The notes below the pieces were generated by a model, which saw nothing but the letters and a program-made list of their open reading frames with translations, made no database searches and was not told the origin of the DNA. The position numbers and the translations under genes were made by a program. From assembly GCA_965227695.1 (NCBI GenBank), contig OZ245760.1, positions 2,661,067 to 2,725,066 on the forward strand: a DNA stretch of 64,000 nucleotides, in the 5' to 3' direction. Source of the DNA: UBA1858 sp965227695 (GTDB taxonomy: Bacteria > Pseudomonadota > Gammaproteobacteria > UBA4575). Numbering within the stretch: the first letter of the stretch is position 1; every line of letters starts with the position of its first letter. Positions 52,646 through 61,856 of this stretch are shown here, one piece after another.

Positions 52646-53695
52646 TTATCCGGTGGTTCGGAATACTTCGTATGCACTCAATATCTGTTTTAGAATCAAA
52701 CGCGCGTCCTGTTCAGAAACAACAGAGGTATCACCACTTTCCGGGTAATGGACAGTAATGAGTGTTTGGTTGTTTTGTGGCAACAGGTGAACCTGATAAC
52801 GTGAGCGCTGTAGTGTCATTCCCTGTGGTAATTTCAGTTCACTCGCATCAATCAGGTATATCCCCTTGCTCCTGCTTTGCTGAAAGATAGACAGTCCTGA
52901 CCGGTCAATGGCAATGCCTGTTCGTCTCCAGACCCGGCTGTATTGGTCTCCGACAAACAGCACCGGAATACCATCAATATCCTGCAGATCAATATAAAGG
53001 CGCGCACCCTCGGTATTTGCCACTTCAAACAGTGCATCTTCTCGTGACTTGCCCATATGCTCCATTAAATTGACCATGATTTCGGCTTCTTCTTCCGGGT
53101 CGCTTTGAGCTGACACCCACACGCCACCCTGTTCACTGATAGCCTGCAATTCAGATTTGCGCTGACTGACAAAAATGTTTGTGACGGCATTGGGTTCACG
53201 CTCGACACGTACTTTATATTTTCTACGCGTGGCGGCAACTTCACGCCCACCAGAAATACCGTACTGGTCGGAATCTATTTGTTCAATCCAGTCGGTTTCC
53301 ATAATGCCGGTAGACGGGATATCCTTGTTAAGCAACACGCCCTGCTCGGCCCAGAATGATCGTAGCAATGGCCACACATTGACAGGATCCACTTCGGCTT
53401 CCAACCAGCGCAAATCACCCTCACGGCGCATTGAAACATCAACAAATTCCGGAGCAACACTGGCGTCAAGCGCTTTGCCGTATGTCTCCACGGCACTGAC
53501 ACGATCATTGGCTGTTTGCGGTATTGTCAGGCTTTCATCCCATTCGGGAGTAACCAGCTCCGGTGGTGCCTCAAGCCCGCCAATACTTCCTGCCTCACCG
53601 TATTTGGTCCCCGCGAATCGATTCACAAACGCGCACGCCTGGAGTAGTGACAACAGACAGATAACTAAACATGTTTTTAAAATTAATGATTTCAT
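52646..53695 (-). CDS. bamC: Outer membrane assembly lipoprotein BamC
   Basis: 349-residue lipoprotein of the BAM complex. Signal ending in the lipobox LLQAC, an N-terminal unstructured segment (GLEAPPELVTPEWDESL) and two helix-grip domains of the NlpB/DapX type (WLEAEVDPVNVWPLLRSFW; GVWVSAQSDPEEEAEIM). It follows dapA by 17 bp, the conserved dapA-bamC arrangement. Confidence 0.93.
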   Translation of the reverse strand: MKSLILKTCLVICLLSLLQACAFVNRFAGTKYGEAGSIGGLEAPPELVTPEWDESLTIPQTANDRVSAVETYGKALDASVAPEFVDVSMRREGDLRWLEAEVDPVNVWPLLRSFWAEQGVLLNKDIPSTGIMETDWIEQIDSDQYGISGGREVAATRRKYKVRVEREPNAVTNIFVSQRKSELQAISEQGGVWVSAQSDPEEEAEIMVNLMEHMGKSREDALFEVANTEGARLYIDLQDIDGIPVLFVGDQYSRVWRRTGIAIDRSGLSIFQQSRSKGIYLIDASELKLPQGMTLQRSRYQVHLLPQNNQTLITVHYPESGDTSVVSEQDARLILKQILSAYEVFRTTG

Positions 53696-53712
53696 CTATA
53701 TCTTTAACAGCG

Positions 53713-54588
53713 TTACAGACACCCGGCTTTTTGCAGTGCGGCGCGCACTTCTCCATGAAACTGAGGATCAAGGGGTGTTAATGGCAATCTGATACCGGCC
53801 GGAATCAGCCCCATTTCATGCAACGACCACTTCGTTGGAATCGGGTTAGACTCAATAAACAGCACACGGTGCAGGTCTTCAATTTTGGCATTAAGCTCTG
53901 CGGCTTTTTCCCGATCACCGGCAAGAGCGGCCTGACACATTTCATGCATAATAGCAGGTGCTACATTCGCGGTAACTGAAATCACACCCTGTCCTCCGGC
54001 CAGAATCGATTCCATGGCCTGCGGATCTTCACCACTGACAATCATGAATTCCGAACCAGCAAGCTGGCGAATGGAGGAAATGCGGGTCATGTCGCCCGAA
54101 GCTTCCTTAATACCGATAATGTTTTTCACCCGCGACAGACGCCCGACTGTCTCGGGCAGCATATCGCATGCCGTCCTACCCGGTACATTATACAGAATTT
54201 GCGGGATGTCGACCTCTTCTGCGACCATCTTATAGTGTTGATACAGGCCTTCCTGGGTCGGCTTATTATAATACGGGGTCACCAGCAGGCAGGCATCCAC
54301 GCCTGCTTCGGCGGCACATTTTGTGAGTGATATAGCCTCCCAGGTCGAATTGGCTCCCGTACCACCGATCACAGGCACTCTTTTGTCTACCCGCTCGACG
54401 ACACGCCTGATGACCTTGCAGTGTTCTTCATGATTTAAAGTGGCGGACTCACCCGTTGTCCCTGCAGGTATAATTACGTCAGTATTATTTTCCAGATGAA
54501 AATCAACCAGCTTATCGAGAGAATCATAATCTACTGATCCATCTTCCTGCATTGGTGTGGCGATCGCAACCATACTGCCTGTAAACAT
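53713..54588 (-). CDS. dapA: 4-hydroxy-tetrahydrodipicolinate synthase
   Basis: Condenses pyruvate and aspartate semialdehyde in lysine and peptidoglycan synthesis. TIM barrel with GTTGESATLNHEEH, YYNKPTQEGLYQHY, YNVPGRT and the Schiff-base lysine in GIKEASGD. Length 291 residues. First gene of dapA-bamC; the 142 bp upstream hold no gene. Confidence 0.97.
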   Translation of the reverse strand: MFTGSMVAIATPMQEDGSVDYDSLDKLVDFHLENNTDVIIPAGTTGESATLNHEEHCKVIRRVVERVDKRVPVIGGTGANSTWEAISLTKCAAEAGVDACLLVTPYYNKPTQEGLYQHYKMVAEEVDIPQILYNVPGRTACDMLPETVGRLSRVKNIIGIKEASGDMTRISSIRQLAGSEFMIVSGEDPQAMESILAGGQGVISVTANVAPAIMHEMCQAALAGDREKAAELNAKIEDLHRVLFIESNPIPTKWSLHEMGLIPAGIRLPLTPLDPQFHGEVRAALQKAGCL

Positions 54589-54730
54589 TCATTTCTCCAT
54601 TGGGCATTTAAATAGCAGGGCATAGTAATCGGCCAATTAAACCTTTACAAGACATCCCTGTCACTAAACTTCTCGGCTAAATCTGTCAAGACACGCAAGC
54701 GCCTGGTCGTGGCGAGTGCCGTTGCATAGA

Positions 54731-55807
54731 TTAAGCCTCTTTTGCTGAGCGCTGCGGATCATCTATTTTTGGCCAGGCATTAATAACCGCATTAATTAGT
54801 GTTGCCAGCGGTATGGCGAAAAACACACCCCATATACCCCAGATCCCCCCAAAAAACAGCACCGCAACAATAATTGCGACGGGATGCAGATTAACTACCT
54901 CGGAAAATAACAGCGGTACCAGTATATTTCCATCCAGGAATTGAATGACACCATAAGCCAGAAGCACGTAAGCAAATTCACTACTAATTCCCCACTGCAC
55001 ATAAGCGATAAACATGACTGGCAATGTCACTACGGCAGCACCGGCATAAGGAATAATCACTGACAGGCCCACCATCACCGCAAGCAACATTGCATAATTC
55101 AAACCAAGGAAGATAAAAGTCACATAGCTTGCTGACATGACGATAAAAATTTCAATGAACTTACCGCGTACATAGCTGGCTATCTTCTGATTCACTTCGA
55201 ACCAGACTTCATTAGTCAAATCACGATCCGCTGGCAAAAACCCTTCAATCCATCTCAAAATCAGATGTTTATCCTTCAGCAAAAAGAATACGAGCAGGGG
55301 CATAAGAATTAAATAGACGAGAATGGTAATAATACCCACCACTGAAGCCAATGGCTTGGTAATCAGGGCCTGACCGAAGCCTAATAACTCACCGCGAATA
55401 AAAACCATCATCTCCTGCAACTGATCTTCTGTGATCAAATTGGGAAATCTTTCCGGTAATTGCATTAGCAGTTGTTGCCCCTGACTGACCATAGCCGGCA
55501 TTTCACTAAAAAACTCAGTCAACTGTTTTGATAGCACAGGGATAAAAACAAAAAGAAGTAACACCAGCGCCGCCATAAAGAGCGAAAACACAAGGAGCAA
55601 AGCAACGATCCTGGGGATTTTGCTTCTTTGCATAAGCGATACCGCGCCTTCCAGCAAATAGGCAATGACAATACTGGCTAACAGCGGTGCAAGAATATCG
55701 CCAGCAAAAATAACAATGGCGAACCCACTAAGCAGGAACAGCAAGAGCGTGACAACCTGGGGATCAGAGAAGTGGCGAAAATACCAACTGCGCAGATATT
55801 CAAACAT
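54731..55807 (-). CDS. AI-2E/PerM-family permease
   Basis: 358-residue membrane protein with about eight TM helices of the AI-2E exporter (UPF0118/PerM) family. Typical are the N-terminal PLLASIVIAYLLEG, the central IVMSASYVTFIFLGL and the C-terminal GGIWGIWGVFFAIPLATLINAVI. Substrates are largely unknown. It follows the LysR gene on the same strand with 36 bp between and could be its target. Confidence 0.88.
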   Translation of the reverse strand: MFEYLRSWYFRHFSDPQVVTLLLFLLSGFAIVIFAGDILAPLLASIVIAYLLEGAVSLMQRSKIPRIVALLLVFSLFMAALVLLLFVFIPVLSKQLTEFFSEMPAMVSQGQQLLMQLPERFPNLITEDQLQEMMVFIRGELLGFGQALITKPLASVVGIITILVYLILMPLLVFFLLKDKHLILRWIEGFLPADRDLTNEVWFEVNQKIASYVRGKFIEIFIVMSASYVTFIFLGLNYAMLLAVMVGLSVIIPYAGAAVVTLPVMFIAYVQWGISSEFAYVLLAYGVIQFLDGNILVPLLFSEVVNLHPVAIIVAVLFFGGIWGIWGVFFAIPLATLINAVINAWPKIDDPQRSAKEA

Positions 55808-55843
55808 GTAATTTCAGGAATTCAATCGGGCATTGAGAGTCGG

Positions 55844-56767
55844 CTAGTAATTTTGCGTATCATGATTATTGGATGCATCACTACAATAAGCACGAGCATA
55901 ATCGAGTAATTTCTCCATCGCTCGCAAACGGAATTTTTGCCTTTGACGTACAAATGAAAAAGATCGCTGCATCGGCGGATCCAGTGGCACAGCAACCAGG
56001 GTTCCCAGTTTCAATTCTTTTTCCAGTGTGGCTACTGAGGCTATGGAAATTCCCATTCCGGCTTCCACAGCACCTTTGATTGATTCCGGGCTTCCCAGCT
56101 CAAGTGAAACATTGAGATTATTACGGTCGAGCCCAAGTTTGATCATATGATCCATAATCACTTCACGCGTGCCCGATCCTTCCTCGCGGCATATAAAAGG
56201 ATAATTCATTACCTGCTCAAGTCGTACTGGCCGACTTTCAGCAAGTTCGTGTCCGGGTGGAACAACAACTGCAAGCTGGTCCACGCGGCAAACCTCAACC
56301 AGAAGATTCTTATTTGTTACCGGTCCTTCAACGACACCGAGATCTATCATGCTATTTTCAACCATCGACACAATCCCCTCAGTATTTGATACTTTTAATC
56401 TGAGATTGATGTCGGGAAATTCCATTGTAAACCCTCGCAACAGCGCAGGCAGCATATACTCTGCAATGGTAGTACTGGCACCTAAAGTTAAAGCACCACT
56501 GACATCTCCGGTCAATTCTTTGACCGTGTTTTCCATTTCCGCATAGAGAGAAAATATTTCCTCAGCATATTCATATGCCTTTCTACCCGCTTCTGTCAGC
56601 GCCACACGGTTGTGAGTGCGGTCAAACAGGCGTGTATCAAAATGATCCTCCAGCTGCCGCACCTGGAAAGTCACTGCAGGCTGGGTCATATGCAGGGTTT
56701 CCGCGGCTTTGGTGAAGCTAAGAAGCTTCGCAACTGTATAGAAGACTTGTAGCCGGCGATCTGCCAT
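55844..56767 (-). CDS. LysR-family transcriptional regulator
   Basis: 307-residue LysR-type regulator. The N-terminal winged helix reads RRLQVFYTVAKLLSFTKAAE and TQPAVTFQVRQLEDHF, and a C-terminal effector domain follows (ICREEGSGTREVI, SLELGSPESIKGAVEAGMGIS). Resembles the CbbR/CysB-like group but its effector is not inferable. The ATG at 56767 has the site AGGAAGGAA; an in-frame ATG 33 bp upstream is less good. Confidence 0.9.
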   Translation of the reverse strand: MADRRLQVFYTVAKLLSFTKAAETLHMTQPAVTFQVRQLEDHFDTRLFDRTHNRVALTEAGRKAYEYAEEIFSLYAEMENTVKELTGDVSGALTLGASTTIAEYMLPALLRGFTMEFPDINLRLKVSNTEGIVSMVENSMIDLGVVEGPVTNKNLLVEVCRVDQLAVVVPPGHELAESRPVRLEQVMNYPFICREEGSGTREVIMDHMIKLGLDRNNLNVSLELGSPESIKGAVEAGMGISIASVATLEKELKLGTLVAVPLDPPMQRSFSFVRQRQKFRLRAMEKLLDYARAYCSDASNNHDTQNY

Positions 56768-56984
56768 AAATAGTTCCTTCCTCACTCTTGAATAGGCCAC
56801 AGTATATCACTGTCTCCGTGGCTGCGGATGAATGAAATTTATCCATTTATGGCTAATCCGGCGGCTCTCTTATCGCAAATATCAACAGGTTTGTCGCGAG
56901 CACCACTATTTCCGGATACGTAACACATTGGGATAAATTATGCTTCTGATATAATTTAATGTCCGCGCCAATGGAGCTTTAATC

Positions 56985-57434
56985 ATGTACAAACAAGTCA
57001 TCGTCTTCATCCTTGCACTGATCATCATCAGTGTAACTGCCAATGTGAGTGCCCAGGCTTATAAATGGAAAGACGATAATGGAAATGTCATTTACAGTCA
57101 GACACCTCCCCCGCTTGGTACCCCCTACGAACTGGTCGATGATGCAAGTATTGCCGCCAGCGGCTTTGGCGTTGCCCGCAGTAGTAATTTGCAGGAAAAA
57201 GCAAAAGATGCAGAAAAAGCACGCCAGCAAAAACAAGAGCAGCAAAAGCTGATTGCTGAAAGCGAGCAGATAAAAAAGGAAAACTGCGCGCAGGCAAGAA
57301 CCAACCTCAACGCACTCACCAGCCGAGGACAGGTCACAATTAAAGAAGGAGATCTGTACCGCAAACTTACTGAAGAAGAACGGCAAGAGCGAATACAGCA
57401 GGCAAACAATAGTATTAAAGAATTCTGTAACTAG
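56985..57434 (+). CDS. DUF4124-domain periplasmic protein
   Basis: 149-residue protein with a signal peptide (VIVFILALIIISVTANVSAQ) and the DUF4124 core YKWKDDNGNVIYSQTPPPLG near residues 26-45, followed by a long Lys/Gln/Glu-rich coiled-coil. Common in Gammaproteobacteria; function unknown. Divergent from the LysR gene across 217 bp. Confidence 0.85.
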   Translation: MYKQVIVFILALIIISVTANVSAQAYKWKDDNGNVIYSQTPPPLGTPYELVDDASIAASGFGVARSSNLQEKAKDAEKARQQKQEQQKLIAESEQIKKENCAQARTNLNALTSRGQVTIKEGDLYRKLTEEERQERIQQANNSIKEFCN

Positions 57435-57578
57435 ATAGCCTTCTTAATGCTCTGACAGCACTGGCATCAGTGGTATTCGCAGATAAATTGTATCTTCAGG
57501 GTTGCTTAGCCTTTCAATCTGGTATTTACTTGGCGCGCATTCGGCCACTCAAACCAATGAAACTATAATTCAATCACA

Positions 57579-59282
57579 ATGCGCGTCTCAAAATTCCCGC
57601 TGTCGACACTCAAAGAAGTCCCTGCTGATGCTGAAATCATTAGTCATCAACTCATGCTCAGGGCCGGCTTCATTCGCAAACTCGCATCAGGTTTGTATAG
57701 CTGGATGCCACTGGGGCTGCGCACTCTGCGTAAAATAGAAAATATTATACGCGATGAGATGAACGCTGCTGGCGCACTTGAACTATTGATGCCCGCAGTA
57801 CAACCTGCCGAACTCTGGATGGAGTCTGGCCGCTGGAAACAATACGGACCTGAGTTACTGCGCCTGCAGGATCGCCATCAGCGTGAATTCTGTTTTGGCC
57901 CCACACACGAAGAGGTCATTACAGACATTGCACGCCGTGAAATACGTTCCTACAAGCAATTGCCGGTTAACTACTATCAGATTCAAACCAAGTTTCGCGA
58001 TGAAATACGCCCTCGATTTGGCGTCATGCGCGCACGCGAATTCATCATGAAAGATGCATATTCTTTCCACAGTTCACAACAATGCCTTGATAACACTTAC
58101 CAGAAAATGCACCAGGCATACTGCAATATTTTCACTCGACTTGGACTCGACTATCGTGCCGTCGAAGCCGACTCAGGGGCCATCGGCGGAAACAAATCGC
58201 ATGAATTTCATGTTCTGGCCGACTCCGGTGAAGATGCCATTGCCTTCTCCGACACCAGCGAATACGCGGCCAATGTTGAACTGGCACCTGTGGCAGGCAT
58301 ACAGGTAAATTCTTCAGACAAAAAACTCGAGATTCAAAAAGTATCCACGCCCACGGAGAAAACAATTCAACAGCTTTGTAAAGCACTCAGTGTTACCCCG
58401 TCGGAGTGCATCAAAGTGTTAATGGTTAAGTCGATAGATGGTGGCGTGATTGCCCTGACCTTGCGCGGGGATCACGAACTTAATCCTGTCAAGGCAGAAA
58501 AAATCGACGGCGTATTGTCTCCTCTAACATTTGCAGACGATGCAGAAATCGAAACGGTCAACTCAGCCCCAGGCTTTATTGGACCGTTCGGTTTAGAATG
58601 CCGAGTGATTACAGACCATGCCGCGGCAGCCCTGACCAATTTTGTCTGTGGTGCAAATGAAACGGGATTCCATTATACAAACGCCAACTGGCCGGATTCA
58701 GGTTGCCACGAATGTGCCGATCTCAGAAACATTCAGCAAGGGGACCCAAGCCCTGATGGGAAAGGCAGTATTCAAATAAGACGCGGCATCGAAGTGGGTC
58801 ATATTTTTCAGCTTGGCGATAAATATAGCCGCGCACTTAACGCCACGATACTCGACCAAAATGGCAAAGAAAACGTGATGATCATGGGCTGTTACGGAAT
58901 TGGTGTGTCCAGAGTCATGGCTGCAACCATTGAACAGAACAATGACACACAAGGCATCATCTGGCCACAGTCTATTGCCCCTTTTCAACTGTCACTCATT
59001 CCTATCAATATCAACAAATCGGAAGCGGTGCAAAACTACTGTGAATATTTATATCAGTACCTCTTAGATCAGGGTGTTGAGGTTCTGTTTGATGATCGTA
59101 ACCTCAGACCCGGAATGATGTTCGCAGATCACGAACTTATCGGCATCCCGCATCGTCTGGTTGTCAGCGAAAAAGGTCTGACAGGCGGTCAACTTGAATT
59201 TAAATCACGTAGCAATAACAGCAACGAGTTAATTGCTATTGACGAAGTGGAGTCTTTTCTGCTGTCAACATTAGGCAAATAA
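57579..59282 (+). CDS. proS: Prolyl-tRNA synthetase (bacterial type)
   Basis: 567-residue class II synthetase of the bacterial form with an inserted YbaK-like editing domain. Motifs: SGLYSWMPLGLRTLRK, LMPAVQPAELW, FGPTHEEVITD (motif 2 region), DAYSFHSSQQ, EVGHIFQLGDKYS, and GCYGIGVSR (motif 3). Starts MRVSKFPLSTLKEVPAD. Complete. Confidence 0.97.
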   Translation: MRVSKFPLSTLKEVPADAEIISHQLMLRAGFIRKLASGLYSWMPLGLRTLRKIENIIRDEMNAAGALELLMPAVQPAELWMESGRWKQYGPELLRLQDRHQREFCFGPTHEEVITDIARREIRSYKQLPVNYYQIQTKFRDEIRPRFGVMRAREFIMKDAYSFHSSQQCLDNTYQKMHQAYCNIFTRLGLDYRAVEADSGAIGGNKSHEFHVLADSGEDAIAFSDTSEYAANVELAPVAGIQVNSSDKKLEIQKVSTPTEKTIQQLCKALSVTPSECIKVLMVKSIDGGVIALTLRGDHELNPVKAEKIDGVLSPLTFADDAEIETVNSAPGFIGPFGLECRVITDHAAAALTNFVCGANETGFHYTNANWPDSGCHECADLRNIQQGDPSPDGKGSIQIRRGIEVGHIFQLGDKYSRALNATILDQNGKENVMIMGCYGIGVSRVMAATIEQNNDTQGIIWPQSIAPFQLSLIPININKSEAVQNYCEYLYQYLLDQGVEVLFDDRNLRPGMMFADHELIGIPHRLVVSEKGLTGGQLEFKSRSNNSNELIAIDEVESFLLSTLGK

Positions 59283-59395
59283 AATTCCGGTGAATTGATT
59301 TAAATTTATCTTTAAAAGTTCAAAAGACACGGGGCCCGCGAGCCGTATAATAACTTTATAATTCTCTAATGTACTAATATAAAAGGCATTTTATG

Positions 59396-59423
59396 TTGGC
59401 ATTCGCTTCGTTTTATGCATAAA
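59396..59423 (+). promoter_or_regulatory. Possible promoter of the orphan binding-protein gene
   Basis: TTGGCA (59396-59401) and CATAAA (59418-59423) are 16 bp apart. A start here would leave a leader of about 125 nt containing the hairpin at 59437-59461. Predicted by eye; weak -10. Confidence 0.35.
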
Positions 59424-59436
59424 CTGCCGGTTAAGA

Positions 59437-59461
59437 CATCTATTGTTTTTTGATAGGTGTT
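59437..59461 (+). other. Hairpin in the 5' region of the binding-protein gene
   Basis: ACATCTAT pairs with ATAGGTGT (8 bp, one G-U; extendable by GA/TT-type pairs) around the loop TGTTTTTTG. It may be a leader structure or a weak proS terminator. The 272-bp gap from proS to the next gene holds no ORF of note. Confidence 0.45.
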
Positions 59462-59554
59462 TCATAAACACGCAGGCCGTTGATTCAGTCTGCCATAATA
59501 ACTAAACAATATAATTAAACACTTAAAAAATCCTAATTTAAACAGGAGTAAAAT

Positions 59555-60898
59555 ATGAAGACGAGAGTAATGGTACTGGCAAGCGCGTTACTGTCCATGG
59601 TGGGCATGAGCGGCGTTGTCAGCGCAGAAGAGACCATGTATGTGCCGATCCCGAGTTACCGGGTAGGGCCATACGCGGCGGGTGGTACCGGCTATTTTGG
59701 CGGCATCCTGGATTACTACAATTTGCTGAATTCACGCGGCGGATTAAACGGTGTGAAGCTGATCTGGTCTGAGTGTGAGACGGAGTATTCAGTAGAGCGT
59801 GGTGTGGAGTGTTACAAGCGCCTGAAAGATCGTGAAGGTGGTGCGGTATTTTTTGATCCGCTATCGGTCGGGATATCCACTGCATTGATCGAGACCGGTC
59901 GTGCCGACAAGATGCCCATCATTGCGGTGAACCATGGCAAGACCGCAGGCCAGCGCGGAGACATTTTCCCGTACTACTTTATGCCGGGCATCAACACCTA
60001 TGACGAGCACTCCATCATGGTGCACTACATTGGTGGTCTTGAAGGCGGCATGGAGAATCTGAAGGGCAAGAAGATTGCGATGCTTTTCCACGGATCGCCG
60101 TATGGTCGTGAAGCGATTGAGTTCATGGATAGCATGTGTGAGAAGCATGGCTGTTCTCATGAAGCGATTGAAGTCCCGCATCCGGGTAACGAGCAGCAGT
60201 CACAGTGGCTGAAGATTCGCAAGTCCAAGCCTGACTATGTGTTATTACGTGGATGGGGTGTGATGAATCCGGTGGCGATGCAGACTGCGAAGCGCATGGG
60301 TTATCCGGTGAGCCGTCTGATTGGTAACATCTGGTCGAACTCGGATGAGGACGTGATTCCAGCGGGTGATGCGGCGAATGGCTATCAGGCGATTACAACG
60401 CACCCGGCCGGCACCGACTTCAAGGTAGTTCAGGACATCATTTCAGACGTGTATGGCGCGGATAAGGGCGACCTTCAGGACAAGAGCCGTTTAGGATCAG
60501 TGTACTGGAATCTGGGCGTACTTGCGGGGGTTGTACATACGGAAGCATTACGCATTGCGCAGGAGCGTTTTGGCAATCGTGCATTGACCAGTGCGGAAGC
60601 CCGCTGGGGCTTTGAGAATCTGGTATTGACTGCGGAGCGCATTGAAGAGCTGGGCGCGACGGGGCTGGTACCGGAGTTGAATCTGAGCTGTCTTGATCAC
60701 GTTGGTGGTCATCTGGCGAAGTTCCAGCAATGGGATGCGAGTGCACGCCAGTGGAACATTGTGTCAGACTGGATTGAGGGCGATGTGGAGTTATCCCAGG
60801 CGATTATTGATGCGGGTGCTGAGAAGTACGCGGCAGACAATAATATCGAGCCACGTCCTTGCACCGAGACTAACAATGACGATGACTTCGACCTCTAG
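59555..60898 (+). CDS. Orphan ABC substrate-binding protein (LivK type)
   Basis: 447-residue periplasmic binding protein of the branched-chain amino acid/amide type I fold. A signal peptide (about 1-24, ending in GVVSAEE) is followed by YVPIPSYRVGPYAAGGTGYFGG, KGKKIAMLFHGSPYGREA and ANGYQAITTHPAG. The tail is acidic (NNDDDFDL). No permease or ATPase gene is nearby. The ribosome-binding site is AACAGGAG. Codon choice differs from the neighbours: lysine is nearly all AAG and glutamate mostly GAG, while proS favours AAA and GAA. High expression or transfer could explain this. A strong terminator follows. Confidence 0.85.
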   Translation: MKTRVMVLASALLSMVGMSGVVSAEETMYVPIPSYRVGPYAAGGTGYFGGILDYYNLLNSRGGLNGVKLIWSECETEYSVERGVECYKRLKDREGGAVFFDPLSVGISTALIETGRADKMPIIAVNHGKTAGQRGDIFPYYFMPGINTYDEHSIMVHYIGGLEGGMENLKGKKIAMLFHGSPYGREAIEFMDSMCEKHGCSHEAIEVPHPGNEQQSQWLKIRKSKPDYVLLRGWGVMNPVAMQTAKRMGYPVSRLIGNIWSNSDEDVIPAGDAANGYQAITTHPAGTDFKVVQDIISDVYGADKGDLQDKSRLGSVYWNLGVLAGVVHTEALRIAQERFGNRALTSAEARWGFENLVLTAERIEELGATGLVPELNLSCLDHVGGHLAKFQQWDASARQWNIVSDWIEGDVELSQAIIDAGAEKYAADNNIEPRPCTETNNDDDFDL

Positions 60899-60920
60899 GT
60901 CAGTGCATTAGCAAATATTA

Positions 60921-60950
60921 AACCGGGCTCAACGAGCCCGGTTTTTTTTC
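60921..60950 (+). terminator. Strong terminator after the binding-protein gene
   Basis: A perfect 10-bp stem AACCGGGCTC/GAGCCCGGTT with an AAC loop, followed by T-runs (TTTTTTTT). A textbook intrinsic terminator ending the SBP transcript before the SDR. Confidence 0.95.
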
Positions 60951-60987
60951 GCCTCAGAATATACGTTAACACCAGCCCATAAAATCT

Positions 60988-61827
60988 TTGCAAAATAAAC
61001 GTTCTATTCTTATTACCGGCTGTTCCAGCGGCATTGGTTACCAGGTCGCCAATGACTTACACAATCTCGGCTATAGAGTCATCGCATCTGCACGTAAAGC
61101 CGACGACGTAAAACAACTTCAAAGCGAAGGTCTATTTAGCGTGCAACTTGATCTCGAAGATTCAGGGAGTATACAAGAAGCCTTTGCCCAGGCCCTTGAC
61201 TATGCGGGTGGATCAATTTACGCCGTATTTAATAATGGCGCTTACGGGCAAGCAGGGGCACTTGAAGACCTGCCACGGGAAGCGCTCAGCAGGCAATTTG
61301 AAACGAATGTAATTGGCACAATGGAGCTCACAAGTCTGTCAATCAAAAACATGCGCGAGCATAATCAAGGACGGATCATATTTAATAGCTCGGTACTGGG
61401 ATTCATTGCGCTAAAGTTTCGGGGCGCTTATACCGCGAGCAAATTTGCCATTGAAGCAATGGCAGATACGTTAAGACTGGAGCTGGCCGAAAGTAACATT
61501 CATACCAGCCTGATTGAACCGGGCCCGATTGAAAGTCAGTTTCGTCGTAATAGCTTTACTATGTACCAAAAATACATTAATCGACAGGCAAGCGTGTTTC
61601 AAAAGGAATACCTGGCCGCGGAAAAAAGACTGCTGAAAGATGGAGCCGCGGTTCCATTCACATTACCGGCGAGCTGTATCACGCCTAAAGTAAGGCATGC
61701 CCTCGAGAGTAAATCACCGAAAGCAAGATATTACGTCACACAGCCTACATATGCTCTGGGCTATCTAAAACGTTTTTTGAGCAGTCGCGCCCTCGACAAA
61801 ATACTACTAAAAATTTCTAACAGTTAG
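60988..61827 (+). CDS. Short-chain dehydrogenase/reductase
   Basis: 279-residue classical SDR with TGCSSGIGYQVANDL (nucleotide binding), NNGAYGQAGALED (NNAG-like), FNSSVLG (catalytic Ser) and YTASKFAIEAMADTLRLELA (Tyr-xxx-Lys). Substrate unknown. The start is a TTG at 60988, with no upstream ATG in frame and no good ribosome-binding site. Confidence 0.86.
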   Translation: MQNKRSILITGCSSGIGYQVANDLHNLGYRVIASARKADDVKQLQSEGLFSVQLDLEDSGSIQEAFAQALDYAGGSIYAVFNNGAYGQAGALEDLPREALSRQFETNVIGTMELTSLSIKNMREHNQGRIIFNSSVLGFIALKFRGAYTASKFAIEAMADTLRLELAESNIHTSLIEPGPIESQFRRNSFTMYQKYINRQASVFQKEYLAAEKRLLKDGAAVPFTLPASCITPKVRHALESKSPKARYYVTQPTYALGYLKRFLSSRALDKILLKISNS

Positions 61828-61856
61828 ACCGCGCTTAACGCTTTTAGGCACACTCA

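Noticed and set aside
52630..52662. Hairpin between folE2 and bamC as a bidirectional terminator
   Set aside because: The stem (AACCGCC/GGTGGTT) has a G-U pair and there is no T-run on either strand; too weak to report.
53175..53792. 205-codon plus-strand ORF opposite bamC and dapA
   Set aside because: Antisense shadow of two well-supported genes; no family resemblance and no ribosome-binding site.
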